A DNA stretch of 37,168 nucleotides from JAXHLG01 sp046497225 (GCA_046497225.1 JAWOGA010000009.1:1-37168), one strand, 5' to 3'; shown: positions 8,079-16,552, numbered from the stretch's first letter. The notes: generated from the letters alone by a model not told the origin. A program made the numbers and translations.

Positions 8079-9560
8079 ATGACTTTAAAAAAACTTTTAT
8101 CGTTAAGAGAAAGATCATTTAATAAAGAGCAGATAGAACTAATCTCTAAAGCCTATTATTTTGCTCAGAAGGCTCATACGGGTCAAAAAAGAAAATCGGG
8201 GGAGGATTATTTTATTCACTCTGCTGAAACTGCGGCCACATTAGTAAAAATGGGCCTGGGATCCAAAACGGTAGCCGCCGGGCTGCTTCATGATGTTCCG
8301 GAGGATACAGCCACTACTATGGAAGAAGTTGAACAAAATTTTGGCAAAGAAGTAGCTTTTATAGTTGATGGAGTTACAAAAGTGGGGCAAATAAGACTCC
8401 GGGGTAACACTGATGAAGTTTATTTAGAAAATCTTAGAAAAATGTTTTTGGCGATGGGTGCTGATATAAGGGTGATTTTAATTAAGATTGCCGACAGGCT
8501 TCATAATATGAAGACTTTGCATGCTTTACCTGAAGATAAACAAAAATCCATCTCCAAAGAAACAATGGAAGTTTTTGTTCCGATTGCTAATCGCCTAGGA
8601 ATTGGCGAAATCAAGAATCAATTGGAAGACTTGGCTTTTATGTATTTGGATCCGGAAAATTATGAGAAAACCGTTAAATTGTCCCGAGAAGCTCTAACGG
8701 AAAGAAAAAGATATACTCAAAGAGCCATAAACGAATTAAAAAGAGAGCTGAGAAGAGAAAGGGTTACGGTTTTGGATATTTATGGTAGAGCTAAGCATTA
8801 TTATAGATTTTTCCAAAAACTGAAAAAGCATGATATGAAAGTCGACAAAGTTTATGATTTGGCGGCAATTAGAATTATCGTTCCAAGCGTAGAAAGTTGT
8901 TATAAAACTTTGGGTGTAGTTCATCAAAAATACAATCCGATGGTTGGGAGAATCAAGGACTATATTTCTCTACCCAAACCTAATGGTTACAAATCTTTGC
9001 ATACCACTATTTTCGGCCCGGAGGGTAAGATATTGGAAGTGCAAATAAGAACCCAGAAAATGGATTTTGAGGCTGAATATGGTATTGCCGCTCATTGGAT
9101 TTATTCGGACAAAAAAAGCTTTAAGGATATGCTTTTCGGCCAAGGATCAAGTGAACTTGAAAAACAAATAAGATGGGTGAAGCAGCTAAGGGAATGGCAT
9201 ACTGAAACCGGCGGAATGTCGGATGAATTTTGGTCTTCCCTAAAGATTGACTTTTTCAAGAATCATATCTTTGCCTTTACTCCCAGAGGTGATGTAATTG
9301 AGCTTCCCGAGGGAGCAACTCCGGTTGATTTTGCTTATCAGATTCACACCGAAGTTGGTAATAAAATAAGCGGTGCCAGGATCAATCAGAAAATGGTCTC
9401 ATTGGATTACCCTATTAAAAACGGGGATGTGGTAGACATCATCAAAGAAAAAAACAAGAAAACTCCCAATAGAGATTGGCTTGATTTTGTTAAAACTACT
9501 CAAGCTCGTTCAAAAATAAAACAAGCGCTTAAGAAAAACAAAGGTCTTTCGGGGGTGTAG
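8079..9560 (+). CDS. rel: bifunctional (p)ppGpp synthetase/hydrolase, short Rel
   Basis: Makes and degrades the stringent-response alarmone. The N-terminal HD hydrolase shows His47, His71-Asp72 and Glu75-Asp76 (HDVPEDT), all intact. The synthetase domain has YDLAAIRI (Asp250), RIKDYISLPKPNGYKSLHTT (271-290) and EVQIRT (320-325). The RxKD form of the regulatory motif is the type found in bifunctional Rel enzymes rather than in RelA. A TGS domain follows at about residues 398-457. The protein stops at 493 residues, about 200 short of full-length Rel, so the conserved-Cys/zinc-finger and ACT regions are absent. TTT-AAT-TA leader bases precede the ATG and no Shine-Dalgarno site is visible. Confidence 0.95.
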   Translation: MTLKKLLSLRERSFNKEQIELISKAYYFAQKAHTGQKRKSGEDYFIHSAETAATLVKMGLGSKTVAAGLLHDVPEDTATTMEEVEQNFGKEVAFIVDGVTKVGQIRLRGNTDEVYLENLRKMFLAMGADIRVILIKIADRLHNMKTLHALPEDKQKSISKETMEVFVPIANRLGIGEIKNQLEDLAFMYLDPENYEKTVKLSREALTERKRYTQRAINELKRELRRERVTVLDIYGRAKHYYRFFQKLKKHDMKVDKVYDLAAIRIIVPSVESCYKTLGVVHQKYNPMVGRIKDYISLPKPNGYKSLHTTIFGPEGKILEVQIRTQKMDFEAEYGIAAHWIYSDKKSFKDMLFGQGSSELEKQIRWVKQLREWHTETGGMSDEFWSSLKIDFFKNHIFAFTPRGDVIELPEGATPVDFAYQIHTEVGNKISGARINQKMVSLDYPIKNGDVVDIIKEKNKKTPNRDWLDFVKTTQARSKIKQALKKNKGLSGV

Positions 9561-9911
9561 ATTGGTGAAAATTTATCATTTTTTCCAAAAGAGCCGAATA
9601 AAACGATAAAAAAATCAAATAACCGAATTATTATACACAAGGGGTAGTGAATTGAAAAGTAATTTCGAGGAAGTGAGAGAAAAGCGCGAATTAAAAGTCC
9701 AGTGTTTTTACCGAAACAGAATGATCGATAATTAGTAGTAAATAAAGTGAAGGCAAGTAGAGAAAGCAGAGAAAGTAATTTAGTCATCAGTAATTAAATT
9801 TCAAATTTGTTTGTATCTTGCATCTTTTAATTTGTATCTTTCAAAACATTTTACATTTTGCTCTGTCATATAAAAGAAATAAAGGGTTTAATAAAAAATA
9901 AAATAAATATT
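9561..9911. other. 351-bp gap without a convincing gene
   Basis: The stretch between rel and the small membrane-protein gene holds only short frames. An opposite-strand frame of 95 codons overlaps the rel 3' end and shows no family features. The sequence is rich in A and G in its middle third and T-rich near 9800-9860. No stable terminator, tRNA or repeat was found. It could be a decayed gene or an unrecognised RNA. Confidence 0.4.
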
Positions 9912-10385
9912 ATGGCGTTAAAATTTATTTATACATTGTTTTTAGCTATTCTTTTAACTTTATTTGCAGGATTGGGAATAGATGCTTTTTACAAAGCTCC
10001 TGAATTGCCTGAATATCCGGAGCAGTTAAGAAGTATAACTCCTGATTCTGAAGAGAAAAAATTGGAAAGGAACCGGGCTGAAATTGATTACCAAGAGGCG
10101 CAGGATAAATATCAGCGAGAAAAAAATGTTTATAATAGAAATGTTTCTATTGTTGCGATTGTTATTGCCGTATTTTATTTAGTTATAAGTTTACTGTTTT
10201 TAAATAAAATTAAAATAATAGCCGACGGCGTTCTGTTGGGCGGTGTTTTCCTGACTGTCTACAGTATTGTTCGGGGTATTATGAGCGATAGTTCCGAGTT
10301 TAGATTTTTAATTGTCTCCATAGGACTGGCAATAGCTTTGATTTTGGGGTATATTAAGTTTGTAAAAGAAGATAATCTAAATTAA
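9912..10385 (+). CDS. small membrane protein of unknown function
   Basis: 157 residues counted from the ATG at 9912. The frame is open further upstream through a TTG, but that extension is Lys/Ile-rich and lacks any start signal. Residues 2-23 form a first membrane segment, followed by a Pro-rich, charged extracytoplasmic or cytoplasmic stretch (PELPEYPEQL and an acidic/basic helical region up to about 75). Three more hydrophobic segments lie at about 79-98, 103-121 and 131-149. The family is not recognised; layout resembles small conserved membrane proteins of candidate-phyla bacteria. It ends 12 bp before the pseudouridine synthase gene and is probably co-transcribed with it. Confidence 0.7.
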   Translation: MALKFIYTLFLAILLTLFAGLGIDAFYKAPELPEYPEQLRSITPDSEEKKLERNRAEIDYQEAQDKYQREKNVYNRNVSIVAIVIAVFYLVISLLFLNKIKIIADGVLLGGVFLTVYSIVRGIMSDSSEFRFLIVSIGLAIALILGYIKFVKEDNLN

Positions 10386-10397
10386 TTTCTAGAAAAA

Positions 10398-11075
10398 ATG
10401 ATCAAGAAAAAAGTATTACAAAAGTTTATTGCCGAATCCGGTTTTTGTTCTCGCAGGAAGGCGCAGGAGTTGATTGAAGCGGGTAAAGTTTCCGTGAACG
10501 ACCAGGTTGCTAAACTTGGAAGCAGGGTAAGCGAAAAAGATTTAGTTGAAGTTGAAGGTAGTAAAATCAAGCCAAAAGAAAAAGTGTATATAAAATTGAA
10601 CAAGCCTGTCGGGTATACTTGTACTAATAGGAAATTTACGGGAGAGAAAAACGTTTTTGATTTGGTGAAAACTGACGAGAGGCTTTTTGTTGCCGGAAGA
10701 TTGGACAAAAACAGCCGGGGCTTGATTGTATTAACAAACGATGGAGATTGGACGCAAAAAATAACCCACCCCTCTTTTGAGCACGAGAAGGAATATGAGG
10801 TTCGGATAAACAAAGAAATCCCCCTAAAAAAGCTAAAAAGGGAATTTGTAGAAAAGGGAGTTGTTATTGATGACAAAGAAAGGGTCTTTGTGAAAAAAAT
10901 AGAAAAATTGGGAGATAAAAAGTTTAGATTGATTTTATCCGAGGGAAGGAATAGACAAATTAGAAAAATGTTTCAAAGTTTAAAAGCGGAAGTTTTAGAT
11001 TTAAAAAGATTGAGGATAGATAATATTAATTTAGGTGATTTAAAGGAGGGCGGTTTGACGAAAATATCTATTTAA
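10398..11075 (+). CDS. pseudouridine synthase, RsuA/RluB/RluE family
   Basis: Converts a specific uridine of rRNA to pseudouridine. An N-terminal S4 RNA-binding domain occupies about residues 3-60 (FCSRRKAQELIEAGKVSVN). The catalytic domain has KLNKPVGYTCT and the signature AGRLDKNSRGLIVLTNDG, in which Asp103 is the catalytic aspartate. The conserved C-terminal EGRNRQIRKMF motif is also present. The length of 225 residues fits RluB/RsuA. Which rRNA site is modified cannot be decided from sequence alone. The gene starts 12 bp after the small membrane protein gene. Confidence 0.93.
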   Translation: MIKKKVLQKFIAESGFCSRRKAQELIEAGKVSVNDQVAKLGSRVSEKDLVEVEGSKIKPKEKVYIKLNKPVGYTCTNRKFTGEKNVFDLVKTDERLFVAGRLDKNSRGLIVLTNDGDWTQKITHPSFEHEKEYEVRINKEIPLKKLKREFVEKGVVIDDKERVFVKKIEKLGDKKFRLILSEGRNRQIRKMFQSLKAEVLDLKRLRIDNINLGDLKEGGLTKISI

Positions 11076-11112
11076 ATTAAAATTGAGTTAGTTTTGTTTT
11101 TAATGTATTGAA

Positions 11113-12582
11113 ATGTATAAAATTTGGCCAAAAAGTTTCCTGAGGATTTTATTTTTTACTTCTTTTTTTGGAGTTTTATTTTTTACTTCCAGTATTGTTT
11201 TAGCTGATGACTATGATATTTATGTAGATACAGATCATGACGGAGAAGAAAAAGGGACTGAGGATGAGCCTTTCAATTCCATTAAAGATGCTTTAAAAGA
11301 AGCCGAAGCTGAAGATTTAAGCGATATTTATATCAAAGAAGGAACTTATGAAGGAGATTTAGTTGTGGAAGAGTCTGTTAATTTTATCGGAGAAGACAAG
11401 AATGAAGTTATTATTGAGGGCGACATTGAAGCAAATGATGATTTTAAAGCTGAAAAATTAACACTAAAAGGTTCTGTGGTTATAGAAGGTGATTCTGATC
11501 TTGAATTAAAAGATTGCAAAGTGAAAGATTTTTCCGGTATAGGAATAGAAGCTTTGGAGGGAGATGGAAAAGTGGAAGTTGAAGATTGTGAAGTGAGTGG
11601 AGAAGGAAAAGGTTTTTATATAATGAGAGGCAGAGAGATTAGAATAGAAAACAATGACATACATCATAATATTGGGGAAGAAGCTGTTGATTTAAGAGCT
11701 GAATTATCAGGCATTATAAAAGACAATAAAATTCACAATAACGGAGAAAGCGGAATAGAAGTGATAGTTGGAGAAGCGGATTTGGAGATTATCGGTAATG
11801 ATATTGAAGATAGCGGCTCCAGCGCTATTGCAACTCAATTCTATCCGGATTGGGAAGATAAGGGTAAAATTGTAATTAAGGATAATACTTTAGAAGATAG
11901 CGATAATTATGGAATAGATTGCAAGCGACCTCAAGGAGGTTCCGGCGGAGATAATTATTTCAGAGATTCTCTGGAAGTTTCAGATAATGAAATTCAGGAT
12001 AACGATAAAGGTGATATCGCTGATTATTGCGGCCTAGACAAAGAAGAGGAAAAACCCGTTCCTCAACCTCCATCTCCTTCTGAAGCAAAAAAGGAAAACG
12101 CTAATACCAACTCGGAGGAAAACAAAGATGATTCCGGAGAACAAGTAGGCAATGGAGATGAAGATAGCCAAGAAAATATCTCAGAAGAGGAGAAAAGGGA
12201 TAATGAAAAAGAAAAAGAACTGGAAAAGAACAGGGAGAGAGTTAGAAAAGAAAAAAATATATTATTAGATAAACAAAGCGAAGAAAAACAAATTTTCCTT
12301 CAAGAAAAAAAGCAGATTAAAAACAAAAATGCAATCTCTGTTTTTTTTCTTGGTCCTTCGTATCAAAAAATTGAAGAAGCCGAGAACAAAATAAAGGAGA
12401 TGGAGGATAATCTTGTTGAGATGAAAGAATTGCAAAAACAGGCTTTGTCCGAAGAAGATAAAAAAGAAATCGGCGATCAAATAAAAGAAAGCCAATCTTT
12501 CATAGAGGAAAATAAAAATAAAATTAAAGATCAAGAGGACAGATTTAGCCTATTTGGTTGGTTGGTTAAGTGGTTTAGCTGA
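11113..12582 (+). CDS. secreted right-handed beta-helix protein with charged coiled-coil tail
   Basis: 489 residues. An N-terminal signal peptide (about 1-31, ending SIVLA before DDYDIYVD) predicts export. Residues about 32-290 show a DUF1565-like opening (YVDTDHDG...GTEDEPFNSIKDAL) and repeated parallel beta-helix coils rich in I.dN.I/I.gN.I patterns. A Pro-rich linker (about 306-322) leads to a very acidic/basic Glu-Lys-rich stretch with high coiled-coil potential. A FFLGPSY patch follows, then a further coiled coil, and the protein ends in a short aromatic amphipathic segment (FGWLVKWFS). The beta-helix suggests carbohydrate or surface binding; no catalytic residues can be named. No Shine-Dalgarno site is obvious. 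Confidence 0.8.
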   Translation: MYKIWPKSFLRILFFTSFFGVLFFTSSIVLADDYDIYVDTDHDGEEKGTEDEPFNSIKDALKEAEAEDLSDIYIKEGTYEGDLVVEESVNFIGEDKNEVIIEGDIEANDDFKAEKLTLKGSVVIEGDSDLELKDCKVKDFSGIGIEALEGDGKVEVEDCEVSGEGKGFYIMRGREIRIENNDIHHNIGEEAVDLRAELSGIIKDNKIHNNGESGIEVIVGEADLEIIGNDIEDSGSSAIATQFYPDWEDKGKIVIKDNTLEDSDNYGIDCKRPQGGSGGDNYFRDSLEVSDNEIQDNDKGDIADYCGLDKEEEKPVPQPPSPSEAKKENANTNSEENKDDSGEQVGNGDEDSQENISEEEKRDNEKEKELEKNRERVRKEKNILLDKQSEEKQIFLQEKKQIKNKNAISVFFLGPSYQKIEEAENKIKEMEDNLVEMKELQKQALSEEDKKEIGDQIKESQSFIEENKNKIKDQEDRFSLFGWLVKWFS

Positions 12583-12723
12583 ATTTTAAATCTAGAATTT
12601 TGAAGTTCGAGGAAACTTTTTTCTGCTGGAGCGGGAATTCCGGTCTGGTTCGGGGATTTTGAAATAAAAAAACAGGCGGACTGGCCTGAGGCTAGTTGTT
12701 TAAATAAGTCTTAAAAAACTAAA

Positions 12724-14622
12724 ATGAAGAAGATTTTTCTAATCCCGGCTTTTTTGTTAGTCTTTTTGGCTCTGCCTGGAGAGTCTTTGGCTTTGGAAGA
12801 CCGGGGCGGCTTTGTGATCGAAAATTATGAAGTCGAAATCAAAATTGAGAAAAACGGTGACTTGAAGGTTGAGGAGGAAATTGGAGTAAATTTTCTTGAG
12901 GATAGGCATGGCATTTTCAGAGAAATTCCCTATAGATACAAAAACGATCAAGGTTTTGAATATAATTTGGATTTGAAAAATTTTGATGTTTCCAGCAAAA
13001 ATGGTCAAAGCATACCTTTTGAAAGAAAAAAAGAAGCGGGCAATGTTGTTTTAAAAATTGGAGACCCGGACAAAGAAGTCCGAGGCAGGCATAATTACAG
13101 GATAGATTATTCTGTGGAATCGGGGATTAGGTATTTTGAAGATCACGATGAGCTTTATTGGAACGCAGTGGGAACAGAGTGGCCGACCATTGTCAAAAAA
13201 GCCAAAAGCAAGGTAATCTTTCCGGCTCATTTTGACGTGGCAAAAGAAGATCTGAATTGCTTTACTGGCGAGAAAGGGAGTAAAGAAAGCGATTGTTCAG
13301 CTGAAAAAATAAAAACAAAAGATGTTGTAGGAGGGGTTGAATTTGTCTCTGATAAGCAGCTCAAGGCAAATGAGGGGATGACAGTGGCGGTTAAATTCCC
13401 CAAAGGCTTTATAGAAGAGCCCACCAAGGAGGAAAAAGCAGGGAAGTTATTTTCAGACAACTGGGGGTTTTTAATTCCGATCCCGGTTTTCTTGCTAATG
13501 CTGTTTTTATGGATAAATAAAGGCAGGGAAATAAATTTGAATAAAACAACAATTGCTCAATATGAGATTCCTGATAATTTAACTCCGGGAGAAGTGGGCT
13601 ATTTATTGAAAGAAAAATATAGTAGTAGCTTTGTCTCAGCCGATATGGTTAATTTAGCAGTGAAGGGTTATTTGAAAATTAAAGAAATAGAAAGAAGCGG
13701 TTTTTCAAAATTGACTCAAAAGTTTTTGAAAAAAGCCCCGCCGTATCTTGTAATTTTAATGATAATTGGAGGCGGCATAGGATTTGCGACGAAAAATGAT
13801 GTGTTAATTCTTGCTTTCTTGTTCCCGGGTTTTATGGGTGCAATTATTATTTCTATTATTGCTAGTAAAATCAGGAATCGTTCCTCCGGCAAATATAAGT
13901 TGATCAAGAAGAGAGATTGGGAGAATGAAACAGTCCTTGTCGAGCACGAGAAAAAACTCTTGGATGGGTTGTTTACTAAAACTGGAAAAGATGAAATAGC
14001 TTTGGAGGAGCTGGAAGAATTTCATAGTGATGTTAAAATTTCCAGAAACGCCTTGAAAAAGCAAGTCAAAGACAGAGAATATTTTTATCAAGATTTCTGG
14101 CGATCCAAGGGAGTTTATTTTGTGTTTGCCTTTTCATTGGCGTTTTTAGCTGTTTTTGGAGCGGCTACATCCTCCAGGCTGGATTTATTTGTGGGAGGAT
14201 TTGCCAGCGCTTTGGTGGTTGCCGGTTTTGGGATGTTTATGTCCAAAAAGACTAAAAAAGGGGCGGAAGCGGTTTGGAAAATTCAAGGATTTAAAGAATA
14301 TATTAAGACGGCGGAGAGATACAGAGTTAAGTTTCAAGAAAAAGAAAATTTATTTGAAAAGTATCTGCCTTATGCTATGGTTTTTGGTTTGGCGGATAAA
14401 TGGGCAAAGGCTTTTGAGGGAATTTATGAAAAGAATCCGGAGTGGTATGAGTCTTCTCAGCCGGGCGCTTTCCATGCCGGATATTTAGCCGGGTCGCTGG
14501 GTAATTTTGCCGATTCTGCCAACGTCGCTTATAATCCGCCCCGATCTTCTTCATCTTCCGGATTTGGCGGAGGAGGAAGCGCCGGAGGAGGATCCGGCGG
14601 AGGAGGGGGAGGAAGTTGGTGA
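12724..14622 (+). CDS. DUF2207-family membrane protein
   Basis: 632 residues. A signal peptide (about 1-23) precedes the extracytoplasmic DUF2207 domain (about 28-235), with the typical VEEEIGVNF and GIFREIPYRY motifs. A membrane segment lies at about 247-263, a cytoplasmic region follows, and two further pairs of hydrophobic segments lie at about 340-382 and 462-500. The protein ends in a Ser/Gly-rich tail (FGGGGSAGGGSGGGGGGSW), a well-known feature of this family. The biochemical role of DUF2207 proteins is not established; they are abundant in Gram-positive and candidate-phyla genomes and thought to work at the envelope. A terminator follows about 105 bp downstream. Confidence 0.9.
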   Translation: MKKIFLIPAFLLVFLALPGESLALEDRGGFVIENYEVEIKIEKNGDLKVEEEIGVNFLEDRHGIFREIPYRYKNDQGFEYNLDLKNFDVSSKNGQSIPFERKKEAGNVVLKIGDPDKEVRGRHNYRIDYSVESGIRYFEDHDELYWNAVGTEWPTIVKKAKSKVIFPAHFDVAKEDLNCFTGEKGSKESDCSAEKIKTKDVVGGVEFVSDKQLKANEGMTVAVKFPKGFIEEPTKEEKAGKLFSDNWGFLIPIPVFLLMLFLWINKGREINLNKTTIAQYEIPDNLTPGEVGYLLKEKYSSSFVSADMVNLAVKGYLKIKEIERSGFSKLTQKFLKKAPPYLVILMIIGGGIGFATKNDVLILAFLFPGFMGAIIISIIASKIRNRSSGKYKLIKKRDWENETVLVEHEKKLLDGLFTKTGKDEIALEELEEFHSDVKISRNALKKQVKDREYFYQDFWRSKGVYFVFAFSLAFLAVFGAATSSRLDLFVGGFASALVVAGFGMFMSKKTKKGAEAVWKIQGFKEYIKTAERYRVKFQEKENLFEKYLPYAMVFGLADKWAKAFEGIYEKNPEWYESSQPGAFHAGYLAGSLGNFADSANVAYNPPRSSSSSGFGGGGSAGGGSGGGGGGSW

Positions 14623-14701
14623 TAATGAATGAGAGCAGGTTTTAAAATCGCCAAATGAAAAGATTTTACTCGTAAAACAAATTCGGGAGTTGTGAAATAA
14701 T

Positions 14702-14710
14702 TGTGGATAA
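14702..14710 (-). promoter_or_regulatory. perfect DnaA-box sequence
   Basis: TGTGGATAA on the plus strand is TTATCCACA on the minus strand, the strongest consensus DnaA box. A one-mismatch copy (TGTGGATTA, 14798-14806) overlaps the -10 box of the mraZ promoter. A lone 9-mer can occur by chance. Confidence 0.4.
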
Positions 14711-14726
14711 CTCAAAAGGTTTTAAT

Positions 14727-14756
14727 AAAAAATGGCTTATTTAAGCCATTTTTTAT
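14727..14756 (+). terminator. intrinsic terminator after the DUF2207 gene
   Basis: AATGGCTTA (14731-14739) pairs with TAAGCCATT (14742-14750), extended by flanking A and T runs to a 13-bp stem and ending in a T tract. It separates the DUF2207 unit from the mraZ promoter and is symmetrical enough to act in both directions. Confidence 0.85.
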
Positions 14757-14781
14757 TTTGAAATTAAATGGTGGAAAATGT

Positions 14782-14810
14782 TTGACATGGGGAATAGTGT
14801 GGATTATAAT
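14782..14810 (+). promoter_or_regulatory. consensus promoter of the mraZ (dcw) operon
   Basis: TTGACA (14782-14787), exactly 17 nt, TATAAT (14805-14810): a full match to the sigma70 consensus. The predicted start near 14817 leaves a leader of about 200 nt before mraZ. Such a strong core promoter normally needs a repressor, and MraZ-box-like repeats lie directly downstream. Confidence 0.88.
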
Positions 14811-14816
14811 GTATAC

Positions 14817-14836
14817 AAGTGGTGAAAAGTGGGGGA
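14817..14836 (+). promoter_or_regulatory. MraZ-box-like direct repeats
   Basis: AAGTGG occurs at 14817-14822 and 14827-14832, a 10-bp period (one helical turn), starting at the predicted transcription start. Characterised MraZ operators are short GTG/TGGG-type direct repeats with 10-bp spacing before mraZ, so autorepression by the product of the next gene is the likely role. ATGG elements upstream (14768, 14787) keep roughly the same phase. Confidence 0.6.
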
Positions 14837-15018
14837 AATTCTTCGGCAACTGGTTGTTTGTAATTTGCTATTCGGATTTATGTTTTTTAAAAGGCTTAAT
14901 TAAAAGATACCGCTTAAAGCGCGATTCAAAATTTTAATCAAGACTTCATTTCGAATGATTAATTCCAACTGGCAATTTCAATCACCAACACTAATCGCTA
15001 ATTACCAATTACAAATCT

Positions 15019-15453
15019 ATGTTTATCGGTGAATACAAGCACTCCATAGACACAAAAAAGAGGTTGGCGCTGCCTTCTAAATTTAGGCGAAGTTTTAAAA
15101 ATAAAGCAGTAGTAACGAGGGGGTTGGATAATTGCCTTTTTGTTTATCCAATGAAGGAGTGGGAGAAAATTGCCGAAAAACTTGGAAATATGCCCGTAGG
15201 AGAAAGCGCCACCCGAAGTTTTGTGAGATTGATGCTAGCCGGCGCGATTGATGTGGAGCTTGATTCTCAGGGCAGGGTTTTGGTGCCGGATTATTTAAAA
15301 GAATACGCCGGACTGGATAAAGAAGTTATTATAGCGGGACTTTTTAACAGATTAGAAATTTGGAATAAAAAATCTTGGGATAAATACAAAGAAAATGCGG
15401 AAAAAAATCAAGACAAAATTGCTGAAGAACTTGGAAAATTGGGAATTTATTAA
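15019..15453 (+). CDS. mraZ: transcriptional regulator MraZ
   Basis: AbrB-like DNA-binding protein that forms a ring and controls the division/cell-wall operon it opens. The 144 residues contain the family start MFIGEYKHSIDTKKRLALPSKFR and the second half-domain DVELDSQGRVLVPDYLKEYAGL. The DSQGRxxxP box appears in full in the second repeat and as DTKKRLALP in the first. Length is normal. It is the first gene of the mraZ-rsmH-ftsL-ftsI-murF series and ends 20 bp before rsmH. The start is preceded by an A/C/T-rich leader without a Shine-Dalgarno site. Confidence 0.97.
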   Translation: MFIGEYKHSIDTKKRLALPSKFRRSFKNKAVVTRGLDNCLFVYPMKEWEKIAEKLGNMPVGESATRSFVRLMLAGAIDVELDSQGRVLVPDYLKEYAGLDKEVIIAGLFNRLEIWNKKSWDKYKENAEKNQDKIAEELGKLGIY

Positions 15454-15473
15454 ACTCTAGGAAATATTGTTAT

Positions 15474-16406
15474 ATGCACAAGACAGTTTTGTTGGAGGAA
15501 GCGGTAAATGGATTAAATCTTAAGAGAGAATCGGTTGTGGTTGATGCTACTGTTGGAGGAGGCGGACATAGCTTGAAAATTTTGGATAATTTAGATAAAA
15601 AGGGAATTTTAATCGGAATAGACATTGACAAAAAAGCATTGGAAGAATTTCAAGATTTAATCAAGGAGAGGAAATATTTCTCCGAAATTATCCTAAAAAG
15701 TGAAAATTTTTCCAACTTGGATAAAGTTTTGCAAGAAGAAAATATTGATGGTGTTGATGGGATTTTGGCGGATTTAGGTTGGAGGTCTCAGCAAATTGAA
15801 GACAAGAATTACGGTTTTAGCTTTAAAGAGGATGTTCCTTTGGATATGAGATTGGGGAAAAAAGAGGGATTAGATGCAAAAGAAATAGTTAACAATTGGA
15901 AAGCGGAAGACTTGGAGAGGATTTTTAAGGAATTCGGAGAAGAGCGATATGCTAGAAAAGTTGCCATGGCAATAGAGAAATCAAGAGAAAATGAGAAAAT
16001 AGAAACTACGGGCCAATTGGTTGACATTATTGAAAAAAGCATCGGCGGTTATTATAGAAAGCTAAAAATCCATTCGGCAACACGTGTTTTTCAGGCAATC
16101 AGAATCGAGGTCAATAAAGAACTTGAAAATCTAGAAACTTTTTTAGAAAAAAGTTTGAAGGTTTTGAACCCGGGAGGAAGAATGGTTATAATAAGCTTTC
16201 ATTCTCTTGAAGATAGAATGGTAAAAAGATTTTTTCGGACAAATGCGAGGGGATGTATTTGCCCGAAGGATTTGCCGGTTTGCGCTTGCGGGGAAAAACC
16301 TTTAATTAAGATAATAAATAAGAAACCGCTTACTCCAAGCGAGGAGGAAATTGCAAATAACTCAAGATCTCGAAGCGCTAAATTGAGAATAGCTGAAAAG
16401 ATTTGA
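15474..16406 (+). CDS. rsmH: 16S rRNA (cytosine-1402-N4)-methyltransferase
   Basis: Methylates N4 of C1402 in the decoding centre of 16S rRNA using S-adenosylmethionine. The 310-residue protein starts with the family motif HKTVLLEEAV, then VVDATVGGGGHS (SAM-binding glycine loop, residues 22-33), GILADLGWRSQQI (usually LGvSS; here the second Ser is replaced by arginine), and the C-terminal ISFHSLEDRMVKRFF and SRSAKLRIAEK motifs. Position right after mraZ is the canonical one. The stop codon is TGA, which shows that TGA is not reassigned in this genome. An AGGAA lies about 12 nt before the ATG. Confidence 0.97.
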   Translation: MHKTVLLEEAVNGLNLKRESVVVDATVGGGGHSLKILDNLDKKGILIGIDIDKKALEEFQDLIKERKYFSEIILKSENFSNLDKVLQEENIDGVDGILADLGWRSQQIEDKNYGFSFKEDVPLDMRLGKKEGLDAKEIVNNWKAEDLERIFKEFGEERYARKVAMAIEKSRENEKIETTGQLVDIIEKSIGGYYRKLKIHSATRVFQAIRIEVNKELENLETFLEKSLKVLNPGGRMVIISFHSLEDRMVKRFFRTNARGCICPKDLPVCACGEKPLIKIINKKPLTPSEEEIANNSRSRSAKLRIAEKI

Positions 16407-16513
16407 TTGGAATGTTGATCGTTATTAGTTTTAACGTATTGGGTGTGAGATTGAAATCTAAGGATTTTTTTAATGAAGTTATTTTTTCGGAAGTAGATAT
16501 TTTAAATAACATC

Positions 16514-16552
16514 AATTAATTATAATTAATTTTTTTGGGGGGTTCCAAAAAA
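16514..16552 (+). promoter_or_regulatory. AT-only perfect palindrome plus hairpin around the ftsL start
   Basis: Bases 16514-16531 form an 18-bp perfect palindrome made only of A and T, followed by a T run. Directly after it, TTTTTTGG (16531-16538) can pair with CCAAAAAA (16545-16552), an 8-bp stem with loop GGGGTT. That second hairpin places the G run, the only possible Shine-Dalgarno, and the A of the ftsL ATG inside structure. It may be a weak terminator/attenuator or a translational control point. Confidence 0.4.

Noticed and set aside
9500..9787. 95-codon minus-strand frame overlapping the end of rel
   Set aside because: It runs antisense into a clear gene, its hydrophobic look comes from A-rich DNA read backward, and no start signal or family motif is visible.
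12658..12700. CAGGC...GCCTG hairpin between the beta-helix and DUF2207 genes as a terminator
   Set aside because: The stem is only 5 bp and no T run follows.
14701..14937. 78-codon plus-strand frame before mraZ
   Set aside because: It runs through the terminator at 14727-14756 and the consensus mraZ promoter; composition is unlike a protein.
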